This document shows, piece by piece, positions 42,809-50,729 of a DNA stretch of 64,000 nucleotides. Source of the stretch: Pseudomonas fluorescens (lineage in GTDB: Bacteria; Pseudomonadota; Gammaproteobacteria; Pseudomonadales; Pseudomonadaceae). The translations under genes and the position numbers were made by a program. The notes under the pieces were generated by a model. It was not told the origin of the DNA. It saw nothing but the letters and a program-made list of their open reading frames with translations, and ran no database searches. Position 1 is the first letter of the stretch. Each line of letters starts with the position of its first letter. The stretch lies in contig LR782234.1 of NCBI GenBank assembly GCA_902825215.1, positions 2,480,001 through 2,544,000 of the forward strand. Reading direction: 5' to 3'.

Positions 42809-43852
42809 TCATGCGACGCTCAATTGCAGCGGCGTGGAAGCGGATTCCAGCCATTGGGTCTTGCCCAGCCAGATGTCCAGTTGTGCGCCGATGCCCGGAT
42901 CGAGCAGGTCGCGCTCTTGCAGCCATTGATCGTCGAACACGGTGTGCAGGTATTTCTCACCGCCATCGGCAATCGGCACCACGACATTGCCGCGCAGCAC
43001 ACCTTTGTGAATCAGCTCCAGCGCCTTGAAAATCGCCCCGCCGGTGGAACCGCCGACCAGCAAGGCGAAGTTGCGCGCGATGTAGCGTGCGGTTTCGAAG
43101 GCTTGCGAGTCGGTGACCTGCACGCCCAGATCGATGCAGCTGTAATCGAGGACCAGGCCGACGGTGTCGCCCGCCGGAGTGCCTGTGCCCGATTGGTAAT
43201 AGGGATAGCCCGGATGACCGAACACGATCGAGCCGGCCGGTTCGACGCCGACGGTCACGGTGTCGGGGTTGTGCACTTTCAGGCCGCGCGCAATGCCGGT
43301 CATCGAACCGCCCGTGCCGACACAACCGACATACGCACCGATCAGGCCTTCAGCCTGGGCCACGGTTTCGCGGACGAAGTCGCTGTAGCCGCCGGCGTTC
43401 GCGGCATTGTCGGATTGGTTCATGAACACCGCGCCGGGAATTTCTGCGGCGAGCTCGGCAGCCATTCGTTGCCGTTCGACCACAGCGACTTCGTCTTCGC
43501 GATAGGCGCCTTTGACGAAACGAACGTCGGCGCCGAGCGCCTTCATCACCGCGATCTTGTCCTGCGCGGCGTGGTGATCGACCACGGCGATGAAATGCAG
43601 ACCGAACTCGACCGCCGCCATGGCCAGACCGATCCCGGTGTTGCCGGACGAAGACTCGACCACCACGCCGCCGGGTTTCAGCCGACCGGACTTGAGCGCC
43701 GCCAGCACCATGTTGCGCGCCATGCGATCCTTGATGCTGCCGCCGGGGTTGTTCTTTTCAACTTTCAATAACAACCGGGCGTTGGTGTCCGGTACTTCAA
43801 TCGCCAGCATCGGTGTATTGCCGATAAGATCGGAAACTTTATTCAAGATCAT
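42809..43852 (-). CDS. sbnA: SbnA-like 2,3-diaminopropionate precursor synthase
   Basis: A 347-residue PLP enzyme of the cysteine synthase fold. The PLP lysine is K41 in NNPGGSIKDRMARN; the phosphate loop is SSSGNTGIG (~78) and GCVGTGGSMTG (~173). It resembles SbnA rather than CysK by its YPYYQSGTGTPAGD region and long C-terminus; SbnA makes N-(2-amino-2-carboxyethyl)-glutamate (ACEGA) from O-phosphoserine and glutamate. The neighbours (SbnH-like decarboxylase, SbnI-like protein, NIS synthetase) strongly support this over a housekeeping cysteine synthase. The usual partner SbnB is missing. Confidence 0.85.
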   Translation of the reverse strand: MILNKVSDLIGNTPMLAIEVPDTNARLLLKVEKNNPGGSIKDRMARNMVLAALKSGRLKPGGVVVESSSGNTGIGLAMAAVEFGLHFIAVVDHHAAQDKIAVMKALGADVRFVKGAYREDEVAVVERQRMAAELAAEIPGAVFMNQSDNAANAGGYSDFVRETVAQAEGLIGAYVGCVGTGGSMTGIARGLKVHNPDTVTVGVEPAGSIVFGHPGYPYYQSGTGTPAGDTVGLVLDYSCIDLGVQVTDSQAFETARYIARNFALLVGGSTGGAIFKALELIHKGVLRGNVVVPIADGGEKYLHTVFDDQWLQERDLLDPGIGAQLDIWLGKTQWLESASTPLQLSVA

Positions 43853-43865
43853 TTATATAGTCCCT

Positions 43866-45260
43866 TCAGTAGTCAGGTGTGAACGCATAGTTACCTTCCG
43901 TACAACAGGTCGCCGTCAACCGCCGGGGCAGGGGATGGCGATGAAACTGGTTTTCCAGCAAGTCCATCTGATAACCGGCGGTATTGATATAAACCAATAA
44001 GTCGCCGCTTTCGGGGCGGGTTGCGAAGTTGACCAAGCGATAACTGATGACGTCGTCGTCGAGACAACTATGTCCAGCGATATAGGCTTGGCTCGGGGCA
44101 GCGGGGCGTGGCTCTGCGCTGATCAACAGCGGATCAACCAGATATTCCGAAGCGAACCAGGTTTCACAAGCGCTGAAACTACTGCCTTCAACAAAGATGA
44201 CAGTTTTGTTGTCGGCGAGCTTTTTCGTGCGGGTGATGCGGAAGATCGAAATCGCCGCTTGGTCCACCAGACTTCGTCCCGGTTCCAGTGCCAGTGTTAT
44301 GGACTTCTGCTGCAAGTAAGCGGCAATTGACAGTCCTGGCGAATGTTCGGCTTCGAGGAATAATGTCAGCCATTGCGGTGCGGTCAAATCGCTGCCGTAG
44401 GGGTAATAATCAGCCGGAACTTTCTGATTGTAATAGTGGCTCGGGTTATTGTCGTTCTGCAAAAAGCCGGCATAGATCCGGGGCTCGACATAACGAATCG
44501 GCAACCCGCCACCGATATCGATCATCTGCGGATCGAGGCCCATTTCCCGTGCCGCTTCGACGAATCCGGTGACTTCCCGGAACGCTTCAACGCGGCATTC
44601 GAAGCTGTAGCCGCCGAGGTGAAAATGAAACCCCTCGAAGCGGAAAATCTCAGGGTGTCCAGTCAGTCGTTGCAGGCATTCGAGCAGATCTTCAGCGCTC
44701 ATTCCGAAACGGCTTTTGCCGCTGTTCTTTGGTCGATAACGCAATAGAACCCTTGATTTCAAAGGGTCTGGTTGGGCCTGCATGACACTGAGCAAATGGT
44801 CGAATTCTTCCAGCGAGTCCAGGCAAATCAGCGAACCTGCACTGATCAGCGCTTGGTGGAACAGCGCCGTTTTCGCCGGTCCGGTGGCGCAGATCTTCTC
44901 GCCGGGGATGGCAGCGTGTAGCGCGTCCTGCAGTTCGTGAAGGCTCGATACATCGACACCGATGCCTGAATTGGCGGCGGCGCCGAGCAGGCTTTGCGAC
45001 TTGTTGGCCTTGGCGCCATAGAAGATTGCGTGGGCAATGTTGAACCGTTTCAACACATTCACCAGCGCTTGTGTATTCGCTTCAAACGCATGCGGCCAGA
45101 CCAGATTCAGAGGCGATCCATGTTGTTCCAGCAAATTACCAAGTGTATTCGGGAAGTGCTTGATAAACGTGGCAATAACCGGGTCGATCAACGGCTGTAA
45201 CATGAGCGGATGATGGACTTTATGGTCCTGCTCGGAAGTTGCGGTATTTATTCCAGGCAT
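43866..45260 (-). CDS. Type III PLP-dependent decarboxylase (SbnH/DapDC-like)
   Basis: A 464-residue alanine-racemase-fold decarboxylase. IFYGAKANKS (~80) carries the PLP lysine, FEGFHFHLGGYS (~208), DIGGGLPIRY (~246) and LALEPGRSLVDQ (~318) are the conserved barrel motifs, and GHSCLDDDVISY (~405) replaces the CxxxD active-site region of the partner subunit. In staphyloferrin B synthesis SbnH decarboxylates a citryl-Dap intermediate, giving an ethylenediamine unit. This is the first gene of the minus-strand operon, 13 bp before sbnA. Confidence 0.88.
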   Translation of the reverse strand: MPGINTATSEQDHKVHHPLMLQPLIDPVIATFIKHFPNTLGNLLEQHGSPLNLVWPHAFEANTQALVNVLKRFNIAHAIFYGAKANKSQSLLGAAANSGIGVDVSSLHELQDALHAAIPGEKICATGPAKTALFHQALISAGSLICLDSLEEFDHLLSVMQAQPDPLKSRVLLRYRPKNSGKSRFGMSAEDLLECLQRLTGHPEIFRFEGFHFHLGGYSFECRVEAFREVTGFVEAAREMGLDPQMIDIGGGLPIRYVEPRIYAGFLQNDNNPSHYYNQKVPADYYPYGSDLTAPQWLTLFLEAEHSPGLSIAAYLQQKSITLALEPGRSLVDQAAISIFRITRTKKLADNKTVIFVEGSSFSACETWFASEYLVDPLLISAEPRPAAPSQAYIAGHSCLDDDVISYRLVNFATRPESGDLLVYINTAGYQMDLLENQFHRHPLPRRLTATCCTEGNYAFTPDY

Positions 45261-45874
45261 AGTTAACCTCTGGCGCGGAAAAATAACTTCGCCATAGCAA
45301 TGTCGACAACAAGCCGTTATCGAGTCATGAAGTGTCGCTGCTCGTCAGATACGAGTTTTTATTTCTATGGGTGGCGGATGCCAAATGAACGCAAGTGTTG
45401 GATCCGAAATACCCGGCATCATAAATAATTCATCAAGCGCTTGCATAAGAACCCCGATCCATAAGGTTTGCACGAATGTGCTAACTGGCCATTAGTTCTC
45501 GGCCAATACTCTTTGGAATACCAGCACTGATGTTCAAGTGACATCAGCTGATCGGTATTTTCCAGGTGTCACTGACTTGCTTTGAAACGCGGATAGTTTC
45601 TGTTGGCGGCGTGAACAATATTGCGAACAGGAACGATTATCAAGTAAGGTTTTCAAATATTTTTGAATAAAGCCCAGCGCAAGGCGAACCCATGAACGTG
45701 TATTAACACGCTCAAGGACTCGTTCGCCCGCAAATAAAAACAACGGTTAATTGCTTGATAGAAAAGGCGTTAACGGTTGTCGCGACAAGCCCCGCAACGG
45801 CAGGCGAAAAGTCCCGTTCAAGGGCTGCGGGAATCTTCCCAAACCACGACTGGTTCACACCAAGGAGCAACGCC
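45261..45874. promoter_or_regulatory. Divergent promoter region of the siderophore cluster
   Basis: A 614-bp region without a supported gene, AT-richer than its surroundings. It holds a TTATTTTTCCGCGC block on the minus strand (45277-45290) close to the decarboxylase start, similar to the receptor promoter blocks, and a perfect inverted repeat CTGATGT-N7-ACATCAG at 45527-45547. A weak Fur-like gattatcaagt lies near 45636. The sites are suggestive only. Confidence 0.5.
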
Positions 45875-46765
45875 ATGCAATCGGATCGACTCAACTGCAA
45901 AACCCGGCGCGCGATCAGCTACCTGTTCGTGCCGGGCAACCGTCCCGAGCGCTTTGCCAAAGCCGTCGAAGCAGGGCCGGACGCGATCATTCTCGACCTT
46001 GAAGACGCGGTGCATCCGGACAGCAAGGCCGCCGCCCGCGCGGCGATCTGGGCGTGGCAGCAGAGCACGCCGAGCGTTGGCTGCGAACGCTATATCCGCT
46101 TGAACAGCGTCAGCAGTGCGTTGTTTCGCCAGGACCTGACGTGGCTCAGCGACATGCCCTATCCCGAACGCTGCAATGGAATTTTCCTGCCCAAGGCCGA
46201 ATGCCCCGAGGCGTTGTCGGCGGTGGTCGAGCGCCTGCTGGCGTGGCAGCCGCAGTTGCACATCGTCGCGATCATCGAGACCGCCAAGGGGTTGCAACAG
46301 GTCGAGGCGATTGCCGCGATTCCAGGGTTGGCGCGCCTGGCGTTCGGCTCGCTGGATTTCGCCCTGGACATCGATTGCAGCCAGATTCCCGAGGCGTTTC
46401 TGTTCGCGCGCAACCGCATCGTGCTGGCGTCGCGCACCGCGGATCTGCCGGCGCCGATCGATGGCGTGACACCGGCGATCAGCGATCTGGCGGTGGTTGC
46501 CAAAGACGCGCATTACGCCCGCTCGCTGGGGTTCGGCGCCAAGCTGTGCATCCATCCCGGCCAACTGGCTACGGTGCAACGCGCGTTCCTGCCGGATTCG
46601 CGGCAGCTGGCCTGGGCCGACCGGGTGATGCGCGCCGTGGCCACCGGCAGCCATGCGGTGCAGGTCGATGGCGAGATGGTCGATCTGCCGTTGATCGAAC
46701 ACGCCCAGCGCCTGCTCGACGTCGCCCGTCAGCACGCGTCGGTTGTTCGCGCCGATGCCTGCTGA
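45875..46765 (+). CDS. CitE-like HpcH/HpaI family aldolase/lyase
   Basis: A 296-residue TIM-barrel protein with SYLFVPGNRPERFAKA (~14-29), the metal/substrate motif IILDLEDAVHPDSK (~36), FLPKAE (~106) and FGSLDFALDID (~157), all typical of citrate lyase beta-subunit-like proteins. SbnG of staphyloferrin B synthesis is a citrate synthase of the wider HpcH superfamily, so a role in making the citrate building block is attractive, but this protein is closer to CitE than to SbnG. The ATG at 45875 has AAGGAG 7 bases upstream; the frame is open further but without RBS. Confidence 0.83.
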   Translation: MQSDRLNCKTRRAISYLFVPGNRPERFAKAVEAGPDAIILDLEDAVHPDSKAAARAAIWAWQQSTPSVGCERYIRLNSVSSALFRQDLTWLSDMPYPERCNGIFLPKAECPEALSAVVERLLAWQPQLHIVAIIETAKGLQQVEAIAAIPGLARLAFGSLDFALDIDCSQIPEAFLFARNRIVLASRTADLPAPIDGVTPAISDLAVVAKDAHYARSLGFGAKLCIHPGQLATVQRAFLPDSRQLAWADRVMRAVATGSHAVQVDGEMVDLPLIEHAQRLLDVARQHASVVRADAC

Positions 46766-46788
46766 ATCACGGCGCACAGGAGATCACC

Positions 46789-47190
46789 ATGGCACACGGT
46801 TATCAGATTGCGCTGCGGCCGCTCTGCGAAGTGCTGCAGTCCGAACAGGTCGATCCGGCCAACGTGACGCTGCTGCGCGAGTCGATTGTCCGCGCCGGGC
46901 ATTGGCTCGAGCCGATCATCGTCGAGCGCTCGCGCGGCATCGTGATGGATGGCAATCACCGCTTCACCGCAGCGCTGCAACTGGGCCTCAAGCGGGTGCC
47001 GTGCATCCAGCTCGACTACGGCGATCCGCGGGTCTGCGTGCGGCACTGGCAGACCGGGCAAGTGTTCGAGGTGGAGCGGATTTTCCGCACCATCGCCCGT
47101 GGCGAGATGTTCCCGTACAAGACCACCCGGCACGCCTTTGACCCGGCGTTGCCGGTGGTGGCGATACCGCTGGAGCGCCTGTACGCCTGA
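46789..47190 (+). CDS. SbnI-like ParB-fold protein (possible free serine kinase)
   Basis: A 133-residue ParB/sulfiredoxin-fold protein. The diagnostic stretch is IVMDGNHRFTAALQLG (~51-66), with LLRESIVRAGHWLEPIIVE before it. SbnI and SerK are ParB-fold kinases that make O-phosphoserine, the substrate of SbnA; this protein covers the catalytic domain only and is much shorter than SbnI. AGGAG precedes the ATG by 6 bases and the gene follows the CitE-like gene by 23 bp. Kinase activity is inferred from family and context. Confidence 0.75.
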   Translation: MAHGYQIALRPLCEVLQSEQVDPANVTLLRESIVRAGHWLEPIIVERSRGIVMDGNHRFTAALQLGLKRVPCIQLDYGDPRVCVRHWQTGQVFEVERIFRTIARGEMFPYKTTRHAFDPALPVVAIPLERLYA

Positions 47191-47195
47191 CCGCA

Positions 47196-47252
47196 GCGGG
47201 CGAAAAAAAATAAAACTGATTGCGGGTGATACTTTTTCGCAAATCGACTGGC
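47196..47252 (+). promoter_or_regulatory. Shared receptor promoter block, copy 2
   Basis: GGGCGAAAAAAAATA, 14 bases, then TGATACTTTTTCGC and TCGACTGGC, aligned with 35648-35697 on the other strand. An AT-rich AATAGGAGTGATTACCATT follows at 47253-47271 and may be a weak Fur site. Confidence 0.55.
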
Positions 47253-47299
47253 AATAGGAGTGATTACCATTTTCCCTCGATGAAAAGGATCCTCACGTC

Positions 47300-49537
47300 A
47301 TGCCTGTTGTCAGTCGTCCTTGCGGTGAGCGGGTGTTAACACTCGCTGTGCGTACCGCCATGCTGAATTTCGTTCTGGTCGCAGGAAGCGCCAACGCCTG
47401 GGCCGCCGGCTCCGGGCAGACAGACGTCGCCGCCCAGACATCGAACGCCGCGCCCAGCGCGCCGGCCGATGACAGCAAGGACGCGCTGACCCTCGATACC
47501 ACCAACATCAACGCTCGTTACAACAGCGCCTCGGCGTTGCCGGAAACCCTCGCCGGAGGGCAGGTGGCGCGTGGTGCGCGGCTGGGCATGCTGGGCAACA
47601 AGGACGTGATGGACACGCCGTTCAGCGTCACCAGTTACACCGCGAAAACCCTTGCCGACCTGCAGACCGTGACCGTCGCCGATGCGCTGGAACGCGACCC
47701 TTCGGTGCGCTCGACCGGGCAGACGGGCGGCATCGTCGACTCGTTTTTCATCCGCGGCTTCCCGATTGGCGAAGGCAACCTGGGTGAGCTGGCGTTCGAC
47801 GGCGTCTACGGCGTTGCGCCGAACTATCGGGTATTTACCGATTACGCCGAACGGGTCGAAGTGCTCAAAGGCCCCGGCGCGCTGATGTACGGCATTTCGC
47901 CGAACAGTGGCGTCGGCGGGGTGATCAACATCGTGCCCAAGCGTCCGCTGGACGAAGACCTGACCCGATTCACCGGCAGCTACGCCTCCGACTCGCAAGT
48001 GGGTGGGCATCTGGATCTGAGCCGGCGCTTCGGTTCGGAGAACCAGTTCGGCGTGCGTTTCAACGGCAACCTGCAAGGCGGCGACACGGCGGTGGATGAT
48101 CAGCACCGCGACCTCGGCGTCGGCGCCATCGCCCTGGATTATCGCGGCGAGCGCCTGCGCTTGAACCTCGACTACATCAGTCAGAAAGAGAGCTGGGAAG
48201 GCGCCTCGCGGCCCTTCACCATCGCACCGGGTGTCGACGTGCCGTCGGCGCCGAATGGCCGCACCAACCTGCCGCAGGACTGGGGCTGGTCAGACACCAA
48301 GGAACAATCGGCGCTGCTCGGTGGCGAATATGACCTGACCGACAACGTCACCGTGTTCGCCCATGCCGGCGGTGGCCGATCCGACGTCAAGCGCCTGTCC
48401 GATCAGGTGCCGAGAATCCTCAATGACGCCGGCGATACCAGCAACATTCCCGGCTACTACAAATTCAACGTTGACCGCTCGACCGCCGATGTCGGCCTGC
48501 GCGGGGTGTTCGCCACGGGCCCGGTTACCCATACCACGACGCTCATGGCCACCCGTTATCAGGATGAGCTGTCACGCGGGATCACCAACGGCACCGCGAT
48601 CCTGTCGAACATCTATCACCCGGTCGACGTGCCGCAGCAGTACCTCAGCTCGCCGAAGGTTCAGCGAGTGTCCGAGTCGGAGCTGTCCGGCGTGGCATTG
48701 ACCGACACCTTGTCGATGCTCGATGACCGCTTCCAGCTGACCCTCGGCGTGCGCCGTCAGGACATCGAGTCGCGCAATTACAACGCGGCCGGTGCGGTCA
48801 GTTCCAAGTACAGCGACAACGCGACGACGCCGCTGGTTGGCGTGGTGGTCAAGCCGTGGCAGGACGTTTCGCTGTACTACAACTATGTCGAAGGGCTGTC
48901 CAAGGGCGACATCGCGCCGGGCACTGCGAGCAACGCGGGCGAGACCTTCGCCCCGTACGAATCGAAGCAGCATGAAATCGGTGTCAAGTACGAGCACGGC
49001 ACGTTCATGACCACCCTGGCGTTGTTCCAGATTGAAAAACCCAGCGGCGAGATTGGCGCGGGCAACGTGTTTTCGGTGCAGGCCGAACAACGCAACCGCG
49101 GTGTCGAGTTGAGCATGTACGGCGAAGTCGCCAAGGGCACACGTCTGATGGGCGGCGTCACCGTGCTTGACGGTGAGCTGACCGATTCGGCCACGGCGGC
49201 CAATCGCGGCAACAAACCGGTCGGCGTGCCGGACGTGCAGGCCAACCTCTGGGCGGAATGGGATACGCCGTGGCTGGAAGGCTTCACCTTCACCAGCGGC
49301 GCTATCTACACCGACCGCCAATACGTCAACCAGGCCAACACTCAGCAACTGGATGCCTGGACGCGTTTCGATGCCGGTGCGCGTTATGCGACCAAAATCG
49401 AAGGCCGGCCGACTACGTTCCGCGCCACGGTGCAGAACGTGTTCGATCGCGAGTATTGGTCGGGCGTGGCTTCCTACGGCGCGTTCTCGCCGGGCTATCC
49501 ACGCACGCTGCAATTGTCGGCGACCGTCGATTTCTGA
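47300..49537 (+). CDS. TonB-dependent siderophore receptor without STN domain
   Basis: A 745-residue outer-membrane receptor. Signal peptide to about residue 35 (GSANAWA), plug with RSTGQTGGIVDSFFIRGFPI and EVLKGPGALMYG, barrel ending SATVDF. It is highly similar to 33186-35600 from the plug onward, including ASYGAFS near the C-terminus, but has no STN domain, so it can import but not signal through FecR. Probably a recent paralogue serving the same or a closely related ligand. It shares the promoter block and is downstream of the CitE/SbnI-like pair. Confidence 0.95.
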   Translation: MPVVSRPCGERVLTLAVRTAMLNFVLVAGSANAWAAGSGQTDVAAQTSNAAPSAPADDSKDALTLDTTNINARYNSASALPETLAGGQVARGARLGMLGNKDVMDTPFSVTSYTAKTLADLQTVTVADALERDPSVRSTGQTGGIVDSFFIRGFPIGEGNLGELAFDGVYGVAPNYRVFTDYAERVEVLKGPGALMYGISPNSGVGGVINIVPKRPLDEDLTRFTGSYASDSQVGGHLDLSRRFGSENQFGVRFNGNLQGGDTAVDDQHRDLGVGAIALDYRGERLRLNLDYISQKESWEGASRPFTIAPGVDVPSAPNGRTNLPQDWGWSDTKEQSALLGGEYDLTDNVTVFAHAGGGRSDVKRLSDQVPRILNDAGDTSNIPGYYKFNVDRSTADVGLRGVFATGPVTHTTTLMATRYQDELSRGITNGTAILSNIYHPVDVPQQYLSSPKVQRVSESELSGVALTDTLSMLDDRFQLTLGVRRQDIESRNYNAAGAVSSKYSDNATTPLVGVVVKPWQDVSLYYNYVEGLSKGDIAPGTASNAGETFAPYESKQHEIGVKYEHGTFMTTLALFQIEKPSGEIGAGNVFSVQAEQRNRGVELSMYGEVAKGTRLMGGVTVLDGELTDSATAANRGNKPVGVPDVQANLWAEWDTPWLEGFTFTSGAIYTDRQYVNQANTQQLDAWTRFDAGARYATKIEGRPTTFRATVQNVFDREYWSGVASYGAFSPGYPRTLQLSATVDF

Positions 49538-49629
49538 TGACGGCAGCGGGGCAGTTGCCCGGTCATCCGGCGACTGCCGCTTCTATATAGAGAGAGCGGC
49601 TTGGACATTGCAGAAAAGGAGTCTTCGTC

Positions 49630-49998
49630 ATGTTGAACAATCCCGGCGCTGCGGCGCTTGTCGTTCGGCCCGCAGCCCCTCGACTGCCGCGCGAGTTCGA
49701 TCGCAGTGCCAATCAACATATTCGCCAATTGCTGAGCCATTTCGGACTGCGCAGCAGCCTGATCCGCTTCAAGGTGCTCAATGCGCTTCTGCTTGCCAGC
49801 CGCGACGGACATTCGACGGGAGTCAACGGCGTGCATGCGTGGGTGGCCTCGTCGTCACCGCAGTTGTCGTTCATCAGTGTGCGTGAAGTGCTCAAGCGCC
49901 TGTGCCTTGAAGGTTTGATCACTTTGGAACATGACAAGAACTACCGCTTCACCCGGCAAGCCCGGGCCATCCTGCAGCAACACGAGCATTGCTTGTAG
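49630..49998 (+). CDS. Fur-type winged-helix protein, DNA-binding domain only
   Basis: A 122-residue protein whose central part (RQLLSHFGLRSSLIRFKVLNALL, then SFISVREVLKRLCLEGLITLE) lines up with the Fur N-terminal winged helix. The C-terminal metal-binding dimerisation domain of Fur is absent. AAAGGAGT precedes the ATG by 8 bases. It follows the second receptor by 92 bp and may be a local iron-related regulator, or a DNA-binding relict that lost iron sensing. Fur-type homology is by pattern and should be treated as moderate. Confidence 0.65.
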   Translation: MLNNPGAAALVVRPAAPRLPREFDRSANQHIRQLLSHFGLRSSLIRFKVLNALLLASRDGHSTGVNGVHAWVASSSPQLSFISVREVLKRLCLEGLITLEHDKNYRFTRQARAILQQHEHCL

Positions 49999-50016
49999 GC
50001 GCGCGACAAGCTGCGC

Positions 50017-50616
50017 CTACACCCGCCCGACATACTTCACCGCGGCAGCAGCCCGCGAAGGCACATCGAGGGCGCGTAATAAACACGACACGTGAATGCG
50101 CACCGTGAAGGGTGAAATGTCCAGTTCACGGGCGATTTCCTTGTTGGTCTTGCCTTGCGCGATCAGCCGCAAAACCTCCTGCTGCCGAGGTGTGAGGGCG
50201 CTGGCAGGTTCCAGCGGCAGCAAGCCTGACGGGGCAAACTTCACCAGTACCTCGCCCGCGCGGATTGCCAGAATCGCCTGACCGATTTCATCCGGGGCGA
50301 TGTTCTTGCCGATAAAACCGTCAACGCCCGCGCTCATGACTTCGCTGATCAGCGCCTGGTCATCGACCATCGACACGATGATCAGCGTGGTGCGCGGCAA
50401 GCGTCGGCGCAGTTCGGCGAGTTGGGTAATGCAGGTCAAACCCGGAAAACGCAGGTCGAGTATCAACGTGTCCGGCTCGCTGCCCAGCAGCGCGGTGACC
50501 GCGTCAAGGTCGCCGGCCTCGTCGATAGTCGCCTCGGGCAGCAAGCGCTGCACAGTGCGTAACATCGCTTCGCGAAACAGTGGGTGATCGTCGGCTATGA
50601 TGATCCGGCATGCCAT
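50017..50616 (-). CDS. NarL/LuxR-type response regulator
   Basis: A 199-residue two-domain regulator. Receiver: [14 protein letters not shown] (~5-18), phospho-acceptor aspartate in LILDLRFPG (~54), conserved lysine in GFIGKN (~104). C-terminal [39 protein letters not shown] (~140-175). It lies divergent to the hybrid kinase at 50730 and is probably its partner. Convergent with the Fur-like gene. Targets cannot be told. Confidence 0.92.
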   Translation of the reverse strand: MACRIIIADDHPLFREAMLRTVQRLLPEATIDEAGDLDAVTALLGSEPDTLILDLRFPGLTCITQLAELRRRLPRTTLIIVSMVDDQALISEVMSAGVDGFIGKNIAPDEIGQAILAIRAGEVLVKFAPSGLLPLEPASALTPRQQEVLRLIAQGKTNKEIARELDISPFTVRIHVSCLLRALDVPSRAAAAVKYVGRV

Positions 50617-50729
50617 GGCGCGACCCTCCCTGGGTCAAGCGTTAATCAAGGCTGGCACCTTAGCATCGGACGCGAAGGTTGCCTGTAGGCTGCTTCCGAA
50701 ACTGACGAACGCTGCACAAGGACGTTTAC

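Noticed and set aside
42809..43852. Housekeeping cysteine synthase
   Set aside because: Fold is the same, but the operon context with SbnH- and SbnI-like genes and the NIS synthetase fits SbnA better.
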